Shown one piece after another: positions 56,774-64,000 of a stretch of DNA of 64,000 nt; the first letter of the stretch is position 1, and each line of letters starts with the position of its first letter. Position numbers and translations under genes: made by a program. Below the pieces are notes generated by a model, which saw nothing but the letters and a program-made list of their open reading frames with translations, searched no databases and was not told the origin of the DNA. The DNA lies in assembly GCF_017873135.1 (NCBI RefSeq), contig NZ_JAGGJV010000004.1, positions 62,001-126,000 of the forward strand, in the 5' to 3' direction. This DNA is from Rhizobium herbae. GTDB lineage: Bacteria > Pseudomonadota > Alphaproteobacteria > Rhizobiales > Rhizobiaceae.

Positions 56774-56950
56774 GCCGGGAGAAACCGTCTCGCGCTCCTC
56801 CCACAGTCTTCGCAGGCGCTGCCTGGCTTGAAAAAAAGGTGCATTCGCGAATACTTGAAGTGATATTATCGTTATGCTTTCGAGCCAATAAAACGAAAAC
56901 TCCGAGCATGGCGCGTGTTGCTGCGTGCTTCGAATTGAAATGGCCAGCCC

Positions 56951-58156
56951 GTGATTGAATTCGCACTCCTGTTTGCCTTGGGCTTCCTGACCGCGGCTAT
57001 CCTCGGCCTGCTGGCCGCGCCGGTCGTCCACAAGCGCATCGTCCGCTTTGCCGAAGACAGGCTGAAGGCGACGATGCCGCTGTCGCCGCAGGAAGTGCGG
57101 GCCCAGAAGGACGCAGCCCGTGCCAGTTATGCCGCCGAAAACGCCCGCACCAGCCAGACGCTGAAACGCGAACGCGACAAGAACGTCGCTCTCCTGTTGC
57201 AGAATGGCTCCGTCCTGAAGGAAGCCCAGCGCCTCGCCGGCGAAAATGCCGACCTTCATGCACAACTCGCCGATATGAACGTCGAGGCGGCTGATCTGCG
57301 TTCCTCCACCCGCCAGCTGGAACAGAACATCGAGCGGCTGAAGGCGACGCTGGCGGATGTCGAGCGCGACAGCGTCAAGAAAAACATCGACATCAAGACT
57401 TTGACGCGTCAGCTGGACCATGTGTCTGCCGATACCGACAGCCTGAGGATCGACGTTGCAGCCCATGATGCCGAAGCGGAAAACCTGAAAAGCCGCATTG
57501 CCGGCCTGAGGGACGAGCGGGAAAACCTCCGCAACGAGCTGAAGGCGGAAAGCACCAGGGCGCGGGAACTGGAAGCCCGGCTCGCGCGGGACGAAACCCG
57601 CCTTCGCCAGTTCGAAGCCAAGCTCGCCAGGGAAATGGCGGCCAACGCCGACAAGGACAGTTTTCTTGAGCGCCGGGCCAGCGAAATCGAACGATTGAAG
57701 GCCAAGGTCAGGGATGCAGGCACCGACCTGCGCGATGCGTCCAAAGCCCTGCGCGCTGCCGGCTTGACAATGCCCGTGCGCCGCGAGAAAAAACCGGCCG
57801 CCGCGGACCTTCCAACAGGCGGCGCGTCTTCCCTTGACGCAGGAGACGGTATCAGTGTGGAAAACTCAACCTCGCCGGTCGCGACCATCGATCTGACCGT
57901 ACCCGCCGAATACGCGCGCAACCGGGCGGCAGCGCTTTCGGAACGGCTGCTCGGCTCGACGACAGCCTCCCACGACGATGCGCTGCGGGAAGAAATCGCC
58001 GACATCGCGGCAACCATGGTGGCCTTGACCGCGGCGAAGGAAGGCCAGGGATCGCCGATCCCTGCTCTTCTCAAACCGGCAGGCGCGCGGCCTGACGCTA
58101 CCGGCAAAAGCCTCGCCAGCCGCGCCCACGACATGCTGCCGCCGGAACATCAGTAA
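56951..58156 (+). CDS. Membrane-anchored coiled-coil protein
   Basis: 401 residues from GTG 56951. N-terminal transmembrane helix (about residues 4-24), then a long coiled coil (about 50-280, rich in Glu, Arg, Leu, Ala) and a low-complexity C-terminal third with no known motif. It resembles DUF-type division or envelope scaffolds only in architecture. Function unknown. Confidence 0.75.
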   Translation: MIEFALLFALGFLTAAILGLLAAPVVHKRIVRFAEDRLKATMPLSPQEVRAQKDAARASYAAENARTSQTLKRERDKNVALLLQNGSVLKEAQRLAGENADLHAQLADMNVEAADLRSSTRQLEQNIERLKATLADVERDSVKKNIDIKTLTRQLDHVSADTDSLRIDVAAHDAEAENLKSRIAGLRDERENLRNELKAESTRARELEARLARDETRLRQFEAKLAREMAANADKDSFLERRASEIERLKAKVRDAGTDLRDASKALRAAGLTMPVRREKKPAAADLPTGGASSLDAGDGISVENSTSPVATIDLTVPAEYARNRAAALSERLLGSTTASHDDALREEIADIAATMVALTAAKEGQGSPIPALLKPAGARPDATGKSLASRAHDMLPPEHQ

Positions 58157-58173
58157 AGTCCTGCCTGCTGCTA

Positions 58174-58995
58174 TCAGATGAGACCGTTGATCATCGCGAC
58201 CTGATGCAGCGCGATGCCGGTTGCAGTCGCCACATTCAGGCTGTCGAGGCCCGGCCGCTGGCGGATCCGCGCGGTACGGATCGACGCCATGATATTGTCC
58301 GGCAGCCCCTCGCCCTCGGTGCCCACCAGAAGGGCGGTGCGCGGCGATGGCAGAATGTCGTGCAGATCGGCCTGCCCGCGCGGCGACAGCCCCCAGATCG
58401 CGAAGCCTTCCGCCCGCAGGCGACCGATGAGCGCCGTCACCGAGCCCTCGCGAGAAAAGGGAACGCTCAGCACCGAACCGACGGATACCCGGATCGCCTT
58501 GCGATACATCGGATCACAGCTGGTTTCATCCATGAGCACGGCATCGACGCCGAAAGCAGCGGCATTTCGGAACATCGAGCCCATATTATCGTGGTTCGAA
58601 ATGCCGCAGGCCGCCAGAACCAGGCTTTTGGCGGGAAGCGCGCCGATGAGCGCGTCTAGGCGCGGCACAGAATCACGCTTGCCCAGCGCCAGGACGCCCC
58701 GGTGCATGTTGAAGCCGGCAATAGCATCGAACACCGGAGCGCTTGCCACATAGACCGGAATGCCGGCCGGAAAATCAGCGAGGATATCGCCAAGACCATC
58801 GACGCGGTTTTCGAGCAGCAGGATCGCCTCGGCCTCGATGCCGCGACCCGAACGGTGCGCGGCCGCCAGCATGCGCAAGACGACGGCACCCTCGGCGATG
58901 AACCGGCCATGCCGGCCGGTGAGATCGCGCTCCTTGATCGAGACGAAGCCGGCAATGCGCGGATCAGCCGGGTCGTCGATGCGGACCGGGGTCAC
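58174..58995 (-). CDS. TrmH/SpoU-family RNA 2'-O-methyltransferase
   Basis: 273 residues. SPOUT domain motifs: HDNMGSMFRNAAAFGVDAVLMD, VGTEGEGLPDNIM, and LDSLNVATATGIALHQV. N-terminal L30e-like domain. It methylates ribose in tRNA or rRNA; substrate unknown. Confidence 0.92.
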   Translation of the reverse strand: MTPVRIDDPADPRIAGFVSIKERDLTGRHGRFIAEGAVVLRMLAAAHRSGRGIEAEAILLLENRVDGLGDILADFPAGIPVYVASAPVFDAIAGFNMHRGVLALGKRDSVPRLDALIGALPAKSLVLAACGISNHDNMGSMFRNAAAFGVDAVLMDETSCDPMYRKAIRVSVGSVLSVPFSREGSVTALIGRLRAEGFAIWGLSPRGQADLHDILPSPRTALLVGTEGEGLPDNIMASIRTARIRQRPGLDSLNVATATGIALHQVAMINGLI

Positions 58996-59007
58996 GGCGC
59001 AGCCTTC

Positions 59008-59391
59008 TCAGTTGGTCTTGACGGAGATATCCGCGACGATGCGGCCGGCGGCGATGTCGAAGACGATCGCCTTGCGGTCTCCGCCGGCAACCGCACCATA
59101 GAACAGGATCTGGCCGCCCGACAGAGCGATATCGGAGACTTCAAACCCGGCAGGCAGCGCGGCGATTGCCGTCAGCGGCGCATCGCTCGGCACGGCAACG
59201 GCGGCCGTTTGCGCCACATCCTTGTCATTGGAGCGCGTCACCTTGTAGACAACCGCCCCAAGCACGGCCATAAGCATCACCAACATGATACCGGCCGAGA
59301 CCAGCTGCAGCTTGATCATCTTGCGGCGCACATTCTCCATCACCGGATCGAGCGGCTTGTCTTCCTGTTCGACTGGTTTCTGATTGGACAT
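59008..59391 (-). CDS. Single-pass membrane protein (DUF6476-like)
   Basis: 127 residues from ATG 59391. One transmembrane helix (about residues 28-50), then a soluble domain with SDIALSGGQILFYGAVAGGDRKAIVFDIAAGRIVADI. I recall a conserved alphaproteobacterial family of this shape next to rluD. Function unknown. Divergent from rluD by 30 bp and 12 bp before the SpoU gene. Confidence 0.75.
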   Translation of the reverse strand: MSNQKPVEQEDKPLDPVMENVRRKMIKLQLVSAGIMLVMLMAVLGAVVYKVTRSNDKDVAQTAAVAVPSDAPLTAIAALPAGFEVSDIALSGGQILFYGAVAGGDRKAIVFDIAAGRIVADISVKTN

Positions 59392-59421
59392 GGCTGACCT
59401 TATCTGCGGAATGGAATAAGA

Positions 59422-60447
59422 ATGAACGACCCCTTTAAACAAGCCCCGGCGATTAGGAAAGTCCTCACGGCAAATGAGGACGCGAGCGGCCGCATGGACG
59501 CGTTCCTGACGGAAGCGCTGGGCGGCGAGTTTTCCCGCAACCGCATCAAGAGCCTGATCGAGCAGGGCGAGGTCTCCGTCAACGGCAAGACCGTCAAGGA
59601 AGCCAAGAAGAAGGTACAGCCCGGCGACGTCTTCGAGATCGGCATGCCCGAGGCTGAAGACCCTGAGCCCAAGGGCGAGGATATCCCGCTTGACGTACTC
59701 TACGAGGACAACGACCTGATCGTACTCGTCAAGCCGCCGGGTCTCGTCGTCCATCCGGGAGCCGGCAATTGGACGGGTACGCTGGTCAATGCGCTCATTC
59801 ATCACTGCGGCGCGAGCCTGTCCGGCATCGGCGGCGTCAAGCGCCCCGGCATCGTCCACCGCTTGGATAAGGACACCAGCGGCGTCATGGTCGTTGCCAA
59901 GAACGATATCGCCCATCGCCACCTCTCCGACCAGTTTGCAGACCATGGCCGCACCGGGCCGCTGGAGCGTGCCTATATGGCCATCGTCTGGGGCCGTCCG
60001 CGCGGCCTGAAGGGCACCATCGACGCGCCGCTCGGCCGCGCCGGCGACCGGATCAAGCGCGCGGTCAAGCAGGAGGGTGCCGATGACGCGCGCGAGGCGA
60101 TTACCCACTATCAGGTTGTCGAACGCTATCTTGAAAAACCCGACTCCACCGCGCTTGCCGCGATGGTGAGGTGCAATCTCGAAACCGGCCGCACCCACCA
60201 GATTCGCGTCCACATGGCCTATATCGGCCACCCGCTGATCGGCGACCCGGATTACGGCGCAGCGTTCAAGACAAAGGCCAACCTGCTGCCGGATGCTGCC
60301 AAGGCCGTGGTCAACCGTTTCCCCCGCCAGGCCCTGCACGCCTTCATGCTGGCCTTCGAACATCCGACCACTGGAAAGACCATGCATTTCGAATCCCCCG
60401 TGCCCGACGACATGCAGGAACTGGTCGAAGCGCTGCGCGGCCGCTGA
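59422..60447 (+). CDS. rluD: Ribosomal large subunit pseudouridine synthase (RluD type)
   Basis: 341 residues. N-terminal S4 RNA-binding domain (GRMDAFLTEALGGEFSRNRIKSLIEQGEVSVNGK) and PseudoU_synth_2 with catalytic Asp in HRLDKDTSGVMVVAKND, YMAIVWGRP and RTHQIRVHMAYIGHPLIGDPDYG. It modifies 23S rRNA helix 69. In rhizobia rpoH usually follows it directly; here accessory genes intervene. Confidence 0.93.
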   Translation: MNDPFKQAPAIRKVLTANEDASGRMDAFLTEALGGEFSRNRIKSLIEQGEVSVNGKTVKEAKKKVQPGDVFEIGMPEAEDPEPKGEDIPLDVLYEDNDLIVLVKPPGLVVHPGAGNWTGTLVNALIHHCGASLSGIGGVKRPGIVHRLDKDTSGVMVVAKNDIAHRHLSDQFADHGRTGPLERAYMAIVWGRPRGLKGTIDAPLGRAGDRIKRAVKQEGADDAREAITHYQVVERYLEKPDSTALAAMVRCNLETGRTHQIRVHMAYIGHPLIGDPDYGAAFKTKANLLPDAAKAVVNRFPRQALHAFMLAFEHPTTGKTMHFESPVPDDMQELVEALRGR

Positions 60448-60696
60448 AACGGCCGCGGCGGGTTCATAAGCGCCGCCAGCGACGCATGAATCATAGCGAG
60501 GAAGTTATGGCCAGCTTGTCGTCGCGCGTGGCAACGCGGCGGGTCGCAGCGCCCATATGGTGCCGTTCAACCGTAGATCTGGCCTGCCTGCAAGCCATTG
60601 CTGGCCGGCACCTGTTGATCCCGGCCAAATCGCAAGATCGGTCGAGCGCGATATGTCCGGAAGGGCCTAGCTGGTGTCGCCACGGAGGAAAAGACA

Positions 60697-61581
60697 ATGA
60701 AGGCGGCGCTTGAAAACTACCATGCCCGAATGCAGCGGGTGCTGGACCACATAGACCAGCATCTGGACGACGATCTGGGCCTGGAGGTTTTGAGTGGCGT
60801 CGCGGCGTTCTCGAAATACCATTTCCACCGGCAGTTCACGTCCACCTTCGGGTTGTCCGTGCATCGCTATGTCCAACTCGCCCGCATGAAGCGCGCTTCG
60901 TACCGGCTGGCCTACAGGGACGCTCAGAGCGTCACGGACATAGCGATGGATGCCGGTTACGACGCACCGGATGCATTCGCCCGCGCCTTTCGGCAAAGGT
61001 TCGGGCAATCGCCTTCGTCATTCCGAAAGTCTCCCGAATGGGAAACGTGGCTTGCGGCCTTCGGGCCTCTCGACAACGCCAGGAGCAAGCTCATGCAGAA
61101 AACTTATACCCATGAAGATGTGACGATCCGCGATGTGACCCCGACGCCGGTGGCGATCATGGAGCATCGGGGCGACCCAGCAACCATCGGCGATACCATC
61201 CAGCGGTTCATCGCCTGGCGAAAGGCCCATGGCCTGTCATCCCCCAAGACCAGCCCGATCTTCAACGTCTTCCGCTCCGAGCGGCGGCCCGCGTCCCCGG
61301 CCGATTACCGGATGGACCTGTGCACGGGCATCGATTTCCCGCCGGGACCGAATGACGAGGGCGTCGTGGCGGGTTTCATCCCCGGCGGGCGCTGCGCCGT
61401 GCTGCGCGTCGTCGGCAATACCGACAATCTGGAGCCAGCCGCTCTCTACCTCTATCGCGACTGGCTGCCGGCCAGCGGCGAAGAGACAAGGGATTTCCCT
61501 CTCTACTGCCAGCGCCTCGCCTTCTTCCCCGAGGTGCCGGAGCATGAGACGATCGCGGAGCTGTTCCTGCCGCTGAAATAG
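60697..61581 (+). CDS. AraC regulator with GyrI-like effector domain
   Basis: 294 residues. N-terminal HTH_18 (RVLDHIDQHLDDDLGLEVLSGVAAFSKYHFHRQFTSTFGLSVHRYVQLARMKRASYRLAY) and C-terminal GyrI-like/AraC_E_bind domain (DVTIRDVTPTPVAIMEHRGDPATIGDTIQRF). GGAGGAAAAG precedes the ATG. Member of the ROB/SoxS-like effector-binding group; ligand unknown. Confidence 0.9.
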   Translation: MKAALENYHARMQRVLDHIDQHLDDDLGLEVLSGVAAFSKYHFHRQFTSTFGLSVHRYVQLARMKRASYRLAYRDAQSVTDIAMDAGYDAPDAFARAFRQRFGQSPSSFRKSPEWETWLAAFGPLDNARSKLMQKTYTHEDVTIRDVTPTPVAIMEHRGDPATIGDTIQRFIAWRKAHGLSSPKTSPIFNVFRSERRPASPADYRMDLCTGIDFPPGPNDEGVVAGFIPGGRCAVLRVVGNTDNLEPAALYLYRDWLPASGEETRDFPLYCQRLAFFPEVPEHETIAELFLPLK

Positions 61582-61719
61582 GACGCTGGACGGCGGCTTG
61601 TCCCTTCTGATCACCAGAGGCGGACAGGCCGTTGTCCACTTATCCCGGTCATTCCGCATTTACGAGTTCACGGACCGGCCCGCAGCAGGCTATAATGCTC
61701 CCGTCCAACGGGAGGCTCC

Positions 61720-62550
61720 ATGAGCCAGTTTTCGGCCAGGAAAATTCTCGAAACCGAGATGGTTACCGTCCACGACGTCCTGTGCAGCGGCGAATGCCGG
61801 CACAGGAGCGACGAGGAATGCTCGCGCGTCACAAGTCTTGTTTTCCCCTATCGCGGCGTTTTCCTGCGCCATGTCGGTGGCAACGATGCGGTTGCCGAGG
61901 CAAATCAGGTCCTGTTTTTCAACCGCGACGAGGACTATCGCATCAGCCATCCGGTGGACGGTGGCGATGCCTGCCTGAGCATGGCCGTGCACGAGGCCGC
62001 GCTTGAGGAGCTGGTTCCCAAGGTTCACCGGGCCGCGAGGAGCCCATTCGCCTTCAACAAGCAGCGCCTGAGAATAGACGCGCGCGCTCAGGCACTCGTG
62101 GCTCTGTTGCGCCACAGCCTCATCAGGGGCAGAGCGGAAACCATGGAGGCGGAAACGCTGGCGATGACGCTGGTGCGCCGCGCCGTCGGCGAGCGCACCG
62201 CGCGCGCCGCGACTGCCAGCATCGGCAGGCAGAAACTCGTAGACCGCGCCAAGCTCATTTTGTCCTCCGACCTCGCCCGGCGATGGACGCTGGCAGAGAT
62301 CGCCCGCGAAGCCGGCGTTTCGCCGGTCTACCTCACCCAGGTCTTCCAGCAGGTCGAGGGAACGCCGCTCTATCGCTATCATCTGCGGCTGCGGCTGGCC
62401 AAGGCGCTCGACCTGCTTGGAAGCTATGACGATCTGACAGGGCTTGGCCTCGATCTCGGTTTTTCGAGCCACAGCCATTTCTCGGCCTCATTCCGCCAGG
62501 CCTATGGCCGCACGCCAGCCGAATTCCAGCGCTTCGCCGGCCTGCGCTGA
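61720..62550 (+). CDS. AraC-family transcriptional regulator
   Basis: 276 residues. N-terminal cupin-like sensor (SQFSARKILETEMVTVHDVLCSG, RDEDYRISHPVDGGDACLS) and C-terminal HTH_18 (LARRWTLAEIAREAGVSPVYLTQVFQQVEGTPLYRYHLRLRLAKALDLL ... GFSSHSHFSASFRQAYGRTPAEFQRF). Second AraC gene in the block between rluD and rpoH. Target unknown. Confidence 0.9.
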   Translation: MSQFSARKILETEMVTVHDVLCSGECRHRSDEECSRVTSLVFPYRGVFLRHVGGNDAVAEANQVLFFNRDEDYRISHPVDGGDACLSMAVHEAALEELVPKVHRAARSPFAFNKQRLRIDARAQALVALLRHSLIRGRAETMEAETLAMTLVRRAVGERTARAATASIGRQKLVDRAKLILSSDLARRWTLAEIAREAGVSPVYLTQVFQQVEGTPLYRYHLRLRLAKALDLLGSYDDLTGLGLDLGFSSHSHFSASFRQAYGRTPAEFQRFAGLR

Positions 62551-62656
62551 TCCCACCGTTTGGGCAGCGGGCGAGATTGCTAAAGAATCTGACAGCGCCT
62601 CCACGGCCGAAATGGTCTTCTCTCCCGGTCGAAACCAACCAAACGGAGGAATGATC

Positions 62657-62818
62657 ATGCAGGAAAACACCTGTGCCGCATGTGACTGCGAACTCGATGC
62701 AAGCCGCATCGCCGTCAAGATCGGCGGGAAGACCGTCGAGGTCTGCTGCGAAGAATGTGCGCAAGCCCTGCGGGAAGCGGACGCTGCAATCCACATCACC
62801 CAGGCATCGAAGGGATAA
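62657..62818 (+). CDS. Small Cys-rich protein
   Basis: 53 residues from ATG 62657, the second of two near ATGs, with GGAGGA at proper spacing. CAACDCELDASRIAVKIGGKTVEVCCEECAQAL carries a CxxCxC and CCxxC pattern as in zinc- or heavy-metal-binding TRASH/YHS-like domains. Likely controlled by the preceding AraC gene; metal binding is inferred. Confidence 0.75.
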   Translation: MQENTCAACDCELDASRIAVKIGGKTVEVCCEECAQALREADAAIHITQASKG

Positions 62819-62886
62819 GACCGGAACCGGTCCCCTGCCCTGCCGCGCCGGCCCGATAAAGGGCCGGCATCTCCCGGAGAGAGATC

Positions 62887-63306
62887 ATGAAGAACGAAGC
62901 CCATGTGATCGGCGATCGCGTGCCGAACGAACGCGACCTTGTTTTGGAACTGAAGCTTGCGTTGCTGAGCATCGAAGACGAAGAAGCAATTGGCGTACCG
63001 GCCCTCGCAACTCGTTTTCCCCGGCCGCGCCGGTTTCTCGGCTTCGTCGTCAGAACATTGCGCGAGCGGCGCAATCGGCTGGCGCTGCTTGAACTCAGCG
63101 ACGATCAGTTGAAGGACATCGGCCTCTCACGATGCCAGGCCTGTGGGGAATACAGCCGTTATCGGCAGGCAAACCCGAGCGAAAGCGCCGAAGCCAATTC
63201 AACGACAAGCCAACCGGAAGACAGCCCGGATCTTTCAAGTCCCATGCATCCTTTCCCGGTCTGGCGCGTTTTCGGGGGACAGCAAAAGGAGAAACCCGAT
63301 GGTTGA
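62887..63306 (+). CDS. DUF1127 domain protein with extended tail
   Basis: 139 residues, longer than the usual 45-75 for DUF1127 proteins. The DUF1127 motif ERRNRLALLELSDDQLKDIGLSR is at about residues 60-82, with a Ser/Glu/Pro-rich tail after it. DUF1127 proteins act in RNA or phosphate homeostasis in rhizobia and Agrobacterium. Overlaps the next start by 8 bases. Confidence 0.8.
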   Translation: MKNEAHVIGDRVPNERDLVLELKLALLSIEDEEAIGVPALATRFPRPRRFLGFVVRTLRERRNRLALLELSDDQLKDIGLSRCQACGEYSRYRQANPSESAEANSTTSQPEDSPDLSSPMHPFPVWRVFGGQQKEKPDG

Positions 63307-63556
63307 TGTTGCACAGATCAGAGAACATGCCGAAGTTATCAGCGCCGACGGCCTTCATGTCGGCACGGTCGATCGCGTTGAAGGCGACCGCATCAAGCTG
63401 ACGAGGAAGGACAGCGGCTCCGGTCACGAGGGCCATCACCATTTCATTGCCCTCGAACTGGTCGCAAGCGTCGACGAAAACCGCATCCGCCTCAGCGCCA
63501 ATGGCGATGTTGCCGTGATGTTCGAGGAAGAAGAAGACAATTCGCCGATCCACTGA
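63299..63556 (+). CDS. DUF2171 domain protein
   Basis: 85 residues. MVDVAQIREHAEVISADGLHVGTVDRVEGDRIKLTRKDSG and the His-rich GHEGHHHF are typical of DUF2171 (PRC-barrel-like) small proteins. Starts within the end of the DUF1127 gene after AAAGGAG. Function unknown, perhaps stress-related. Confidence 0.82.
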   Translation: MVDVAQIREHAEVISADGLHVGTVDRVEGDRIKLTRKDSGSGHEGHHHFIALELVASVDENRIRLSANGDVAVMFEEEEDNSPIH

Positions 63557-63792
63557 TCGCAAACGTCGAAAATCGCCAGAATTGATGTTTTCCGCCCTTG
63601 ATATTTCGAAGGCGGACACAATTTACAGGCTGTAACCCGCCTGGAGCATTCGCTTCTCCGGCTTCACGTCTCTGTGAAACCGGAGTGCTTGAATCATGCT
63701 TTCGCCGCACTTATCTATGAGCATGTGGGGTCGGACAGACCCACATGCCCGGCCTGCCAGAAGGAGGCCGGAACGCGAAAGGGGGGTGCATC
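63557..63792. promoter_or_regulatory. rpoH leader/promoter region with paired hairpins
   Basis: GCATGTGGG (63721-63729) pairs with CCCACATGC (63740-63748), and CCGGCCT (63749-63755) pairs with AGGCCGG (63765-63771), stacked just before the AGGGGGG ribosome-binding site (63780-63786). A CTTGAA hexamer at 63688 lies at a plausible distance for a sigma-32-type -35 element. Confidence 0.45.
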
Positions 63793-64000
63793 ATGGCCCG
63801 CAGCACATTACCGTCCATTACCGCCGGAGAAGGCGGTCTTAATCGTTACCTCGATGAAATCCGCAAGTTTCCCATGCTTGAACCGCAGGAAGAGTACATG
63901 CTCGCCAAGCGGTATCAGGAGCATGACGACCGCAAGGCCGCCCATCAGCTCGTGACCAGCCATCTGCGCCTCGTGGCGAAGATCGCCATGGGCTACCGCG
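63793..64000 (+). CDS. rpoH: Heat-shock sigma factor RpoH, 3' end outside the window
   Basis: The first 69 residues are visible (MARSTLPSITAGEGGLNRYLDEIRKFPMLEPQEEYMLAKRYQEHDDRKAAHQLVTSHLRLVAKIAMGYR). This is the sigma-70 region 1.2-2.1 of rhizobial RpoH. RpoH directs transcription of chaperone and protease genes. The frame continues past the window edge. Confidence 0.95.
   Translation, partial: MARSTLPSITAGEGGLNRYLDEIRKFPMLEPQEEYMLAKRYQEHDDRKAAHQLVTSHLRLVAKIAMGYR

Noticed and set aside
60486..60695. Small open frame between rluD and the first araC gene
   Set aside because: It has GAGGAAG before an ATG at 60507, but its translation has no protein-like features and it overlaps the araC start; not supported enough to annotate.

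Overview
The window is a chromosomal segment of an alphaproteobacterium, almost certainly Rhizobiaceae (Rhizobium/Agrobacterium/Sinorhizobium-like). GC is high. Gene order matches rhizobial chromosomes (argH-lptM-lysA, hisC-tyrC, cobS-cobT, ctrA-chpT, rluD next to rpoH). It also holds rhizobial hallmark genes: ctrA, sciP, chpT and cpdR of the CtrA cell-cycle circuit, the eipA-type DUF1134 gene, DUF2125, DUF930 and DUF1127 proteins. No plasmid, phage or transposase gene was seen.

Layout. 1-2100: 3' part of a CSS/EAL phosphodiesterase, then tlpA. 2119-7874: argH, lptM, lysA and a large TIGR02302/DUF4175 membrane protein. 7875-9480: low-GC variable islet between the TIGR02302 gene and cpdR, containing a second, about 85% identical copy of the TIGR02302 3' end. 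9482-14898: cpdR, hpt, a membrane protein, ftsE-ftsX, a YdcF-like protein and plsC. 14889-19414: ChaC-like protein, DUF2125 protein, a RIME-like repeat, a candidate structured RNA, tyrC and hisC. 19584-26853: methyltransferase, gloB, cupin, DMT exporter, DUF3108, rpmB, a queuosine-precursor transporter with a candidate preQ1 riboswitch, an orphan propeller-like gene and a phytase-like esterase. 26948-35894: cobT, cobS, J-domain protein, bolA, caspase-like protein, CNNM/CorC transporter, aroB, aroK. 36052-43147: xerD, accA, L,D-transpeptidase lipoprotein, TusA protein, DUF930 protein, CobW GTPase, D,D-carboxypeptidase. 43291-48864: M20 amidohydrolase, Lrp regulator, small orphan genes, an alcohol dehydrogenase divergent from an AraC regulator. 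49065-51446: tRNA-Met, mnmA, a LuxR regulator. 51981-58156: sciP, a foldback repeat element, a small acetyltransferase, fliJ, ctrA, a receiver protein, chpT, the DUF1134 gene and a coiled-coil protein. 58174-64000: SpoU methyltransferase, rluD, an accessory block with two AraC regulators and small proteins, and the start of rpoH.

How the genes fit together. Four components of one cell-cycle circuit lie here: ChpT phosphorylates CtrA and CpdR, CpdR controls CtrA proteolysis, SciP restrains CtrA activity. Candidate CtrA targets are also present: ftsEX has a perfect TTAA-N7-TTAA box upstream, sciP has a near-perfect one, and the ctrA upstream region has four GANTC sites. Much of the rest is envelope work (FtsEX, PlsC, LptM, D,D-carboxypeptidase, L,D-transpeptidase, TlpA) and amino-acid or cofactor biosynthesis (ArgH, LysA, HisC, TyrC, AroB/K, CobST, AccA).

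The most interesting unexplained signals are the tandem intergenic islet at 7705-9494, a compact pseudoknot that contains the start codon of the queuosine-precursor transporter, a highly base-paired gene-free region at 16990-17256, and a 264-bp foldback element at 52370-52633. Functions are assigned from recognised motifs and remembered family features; no database search was run.
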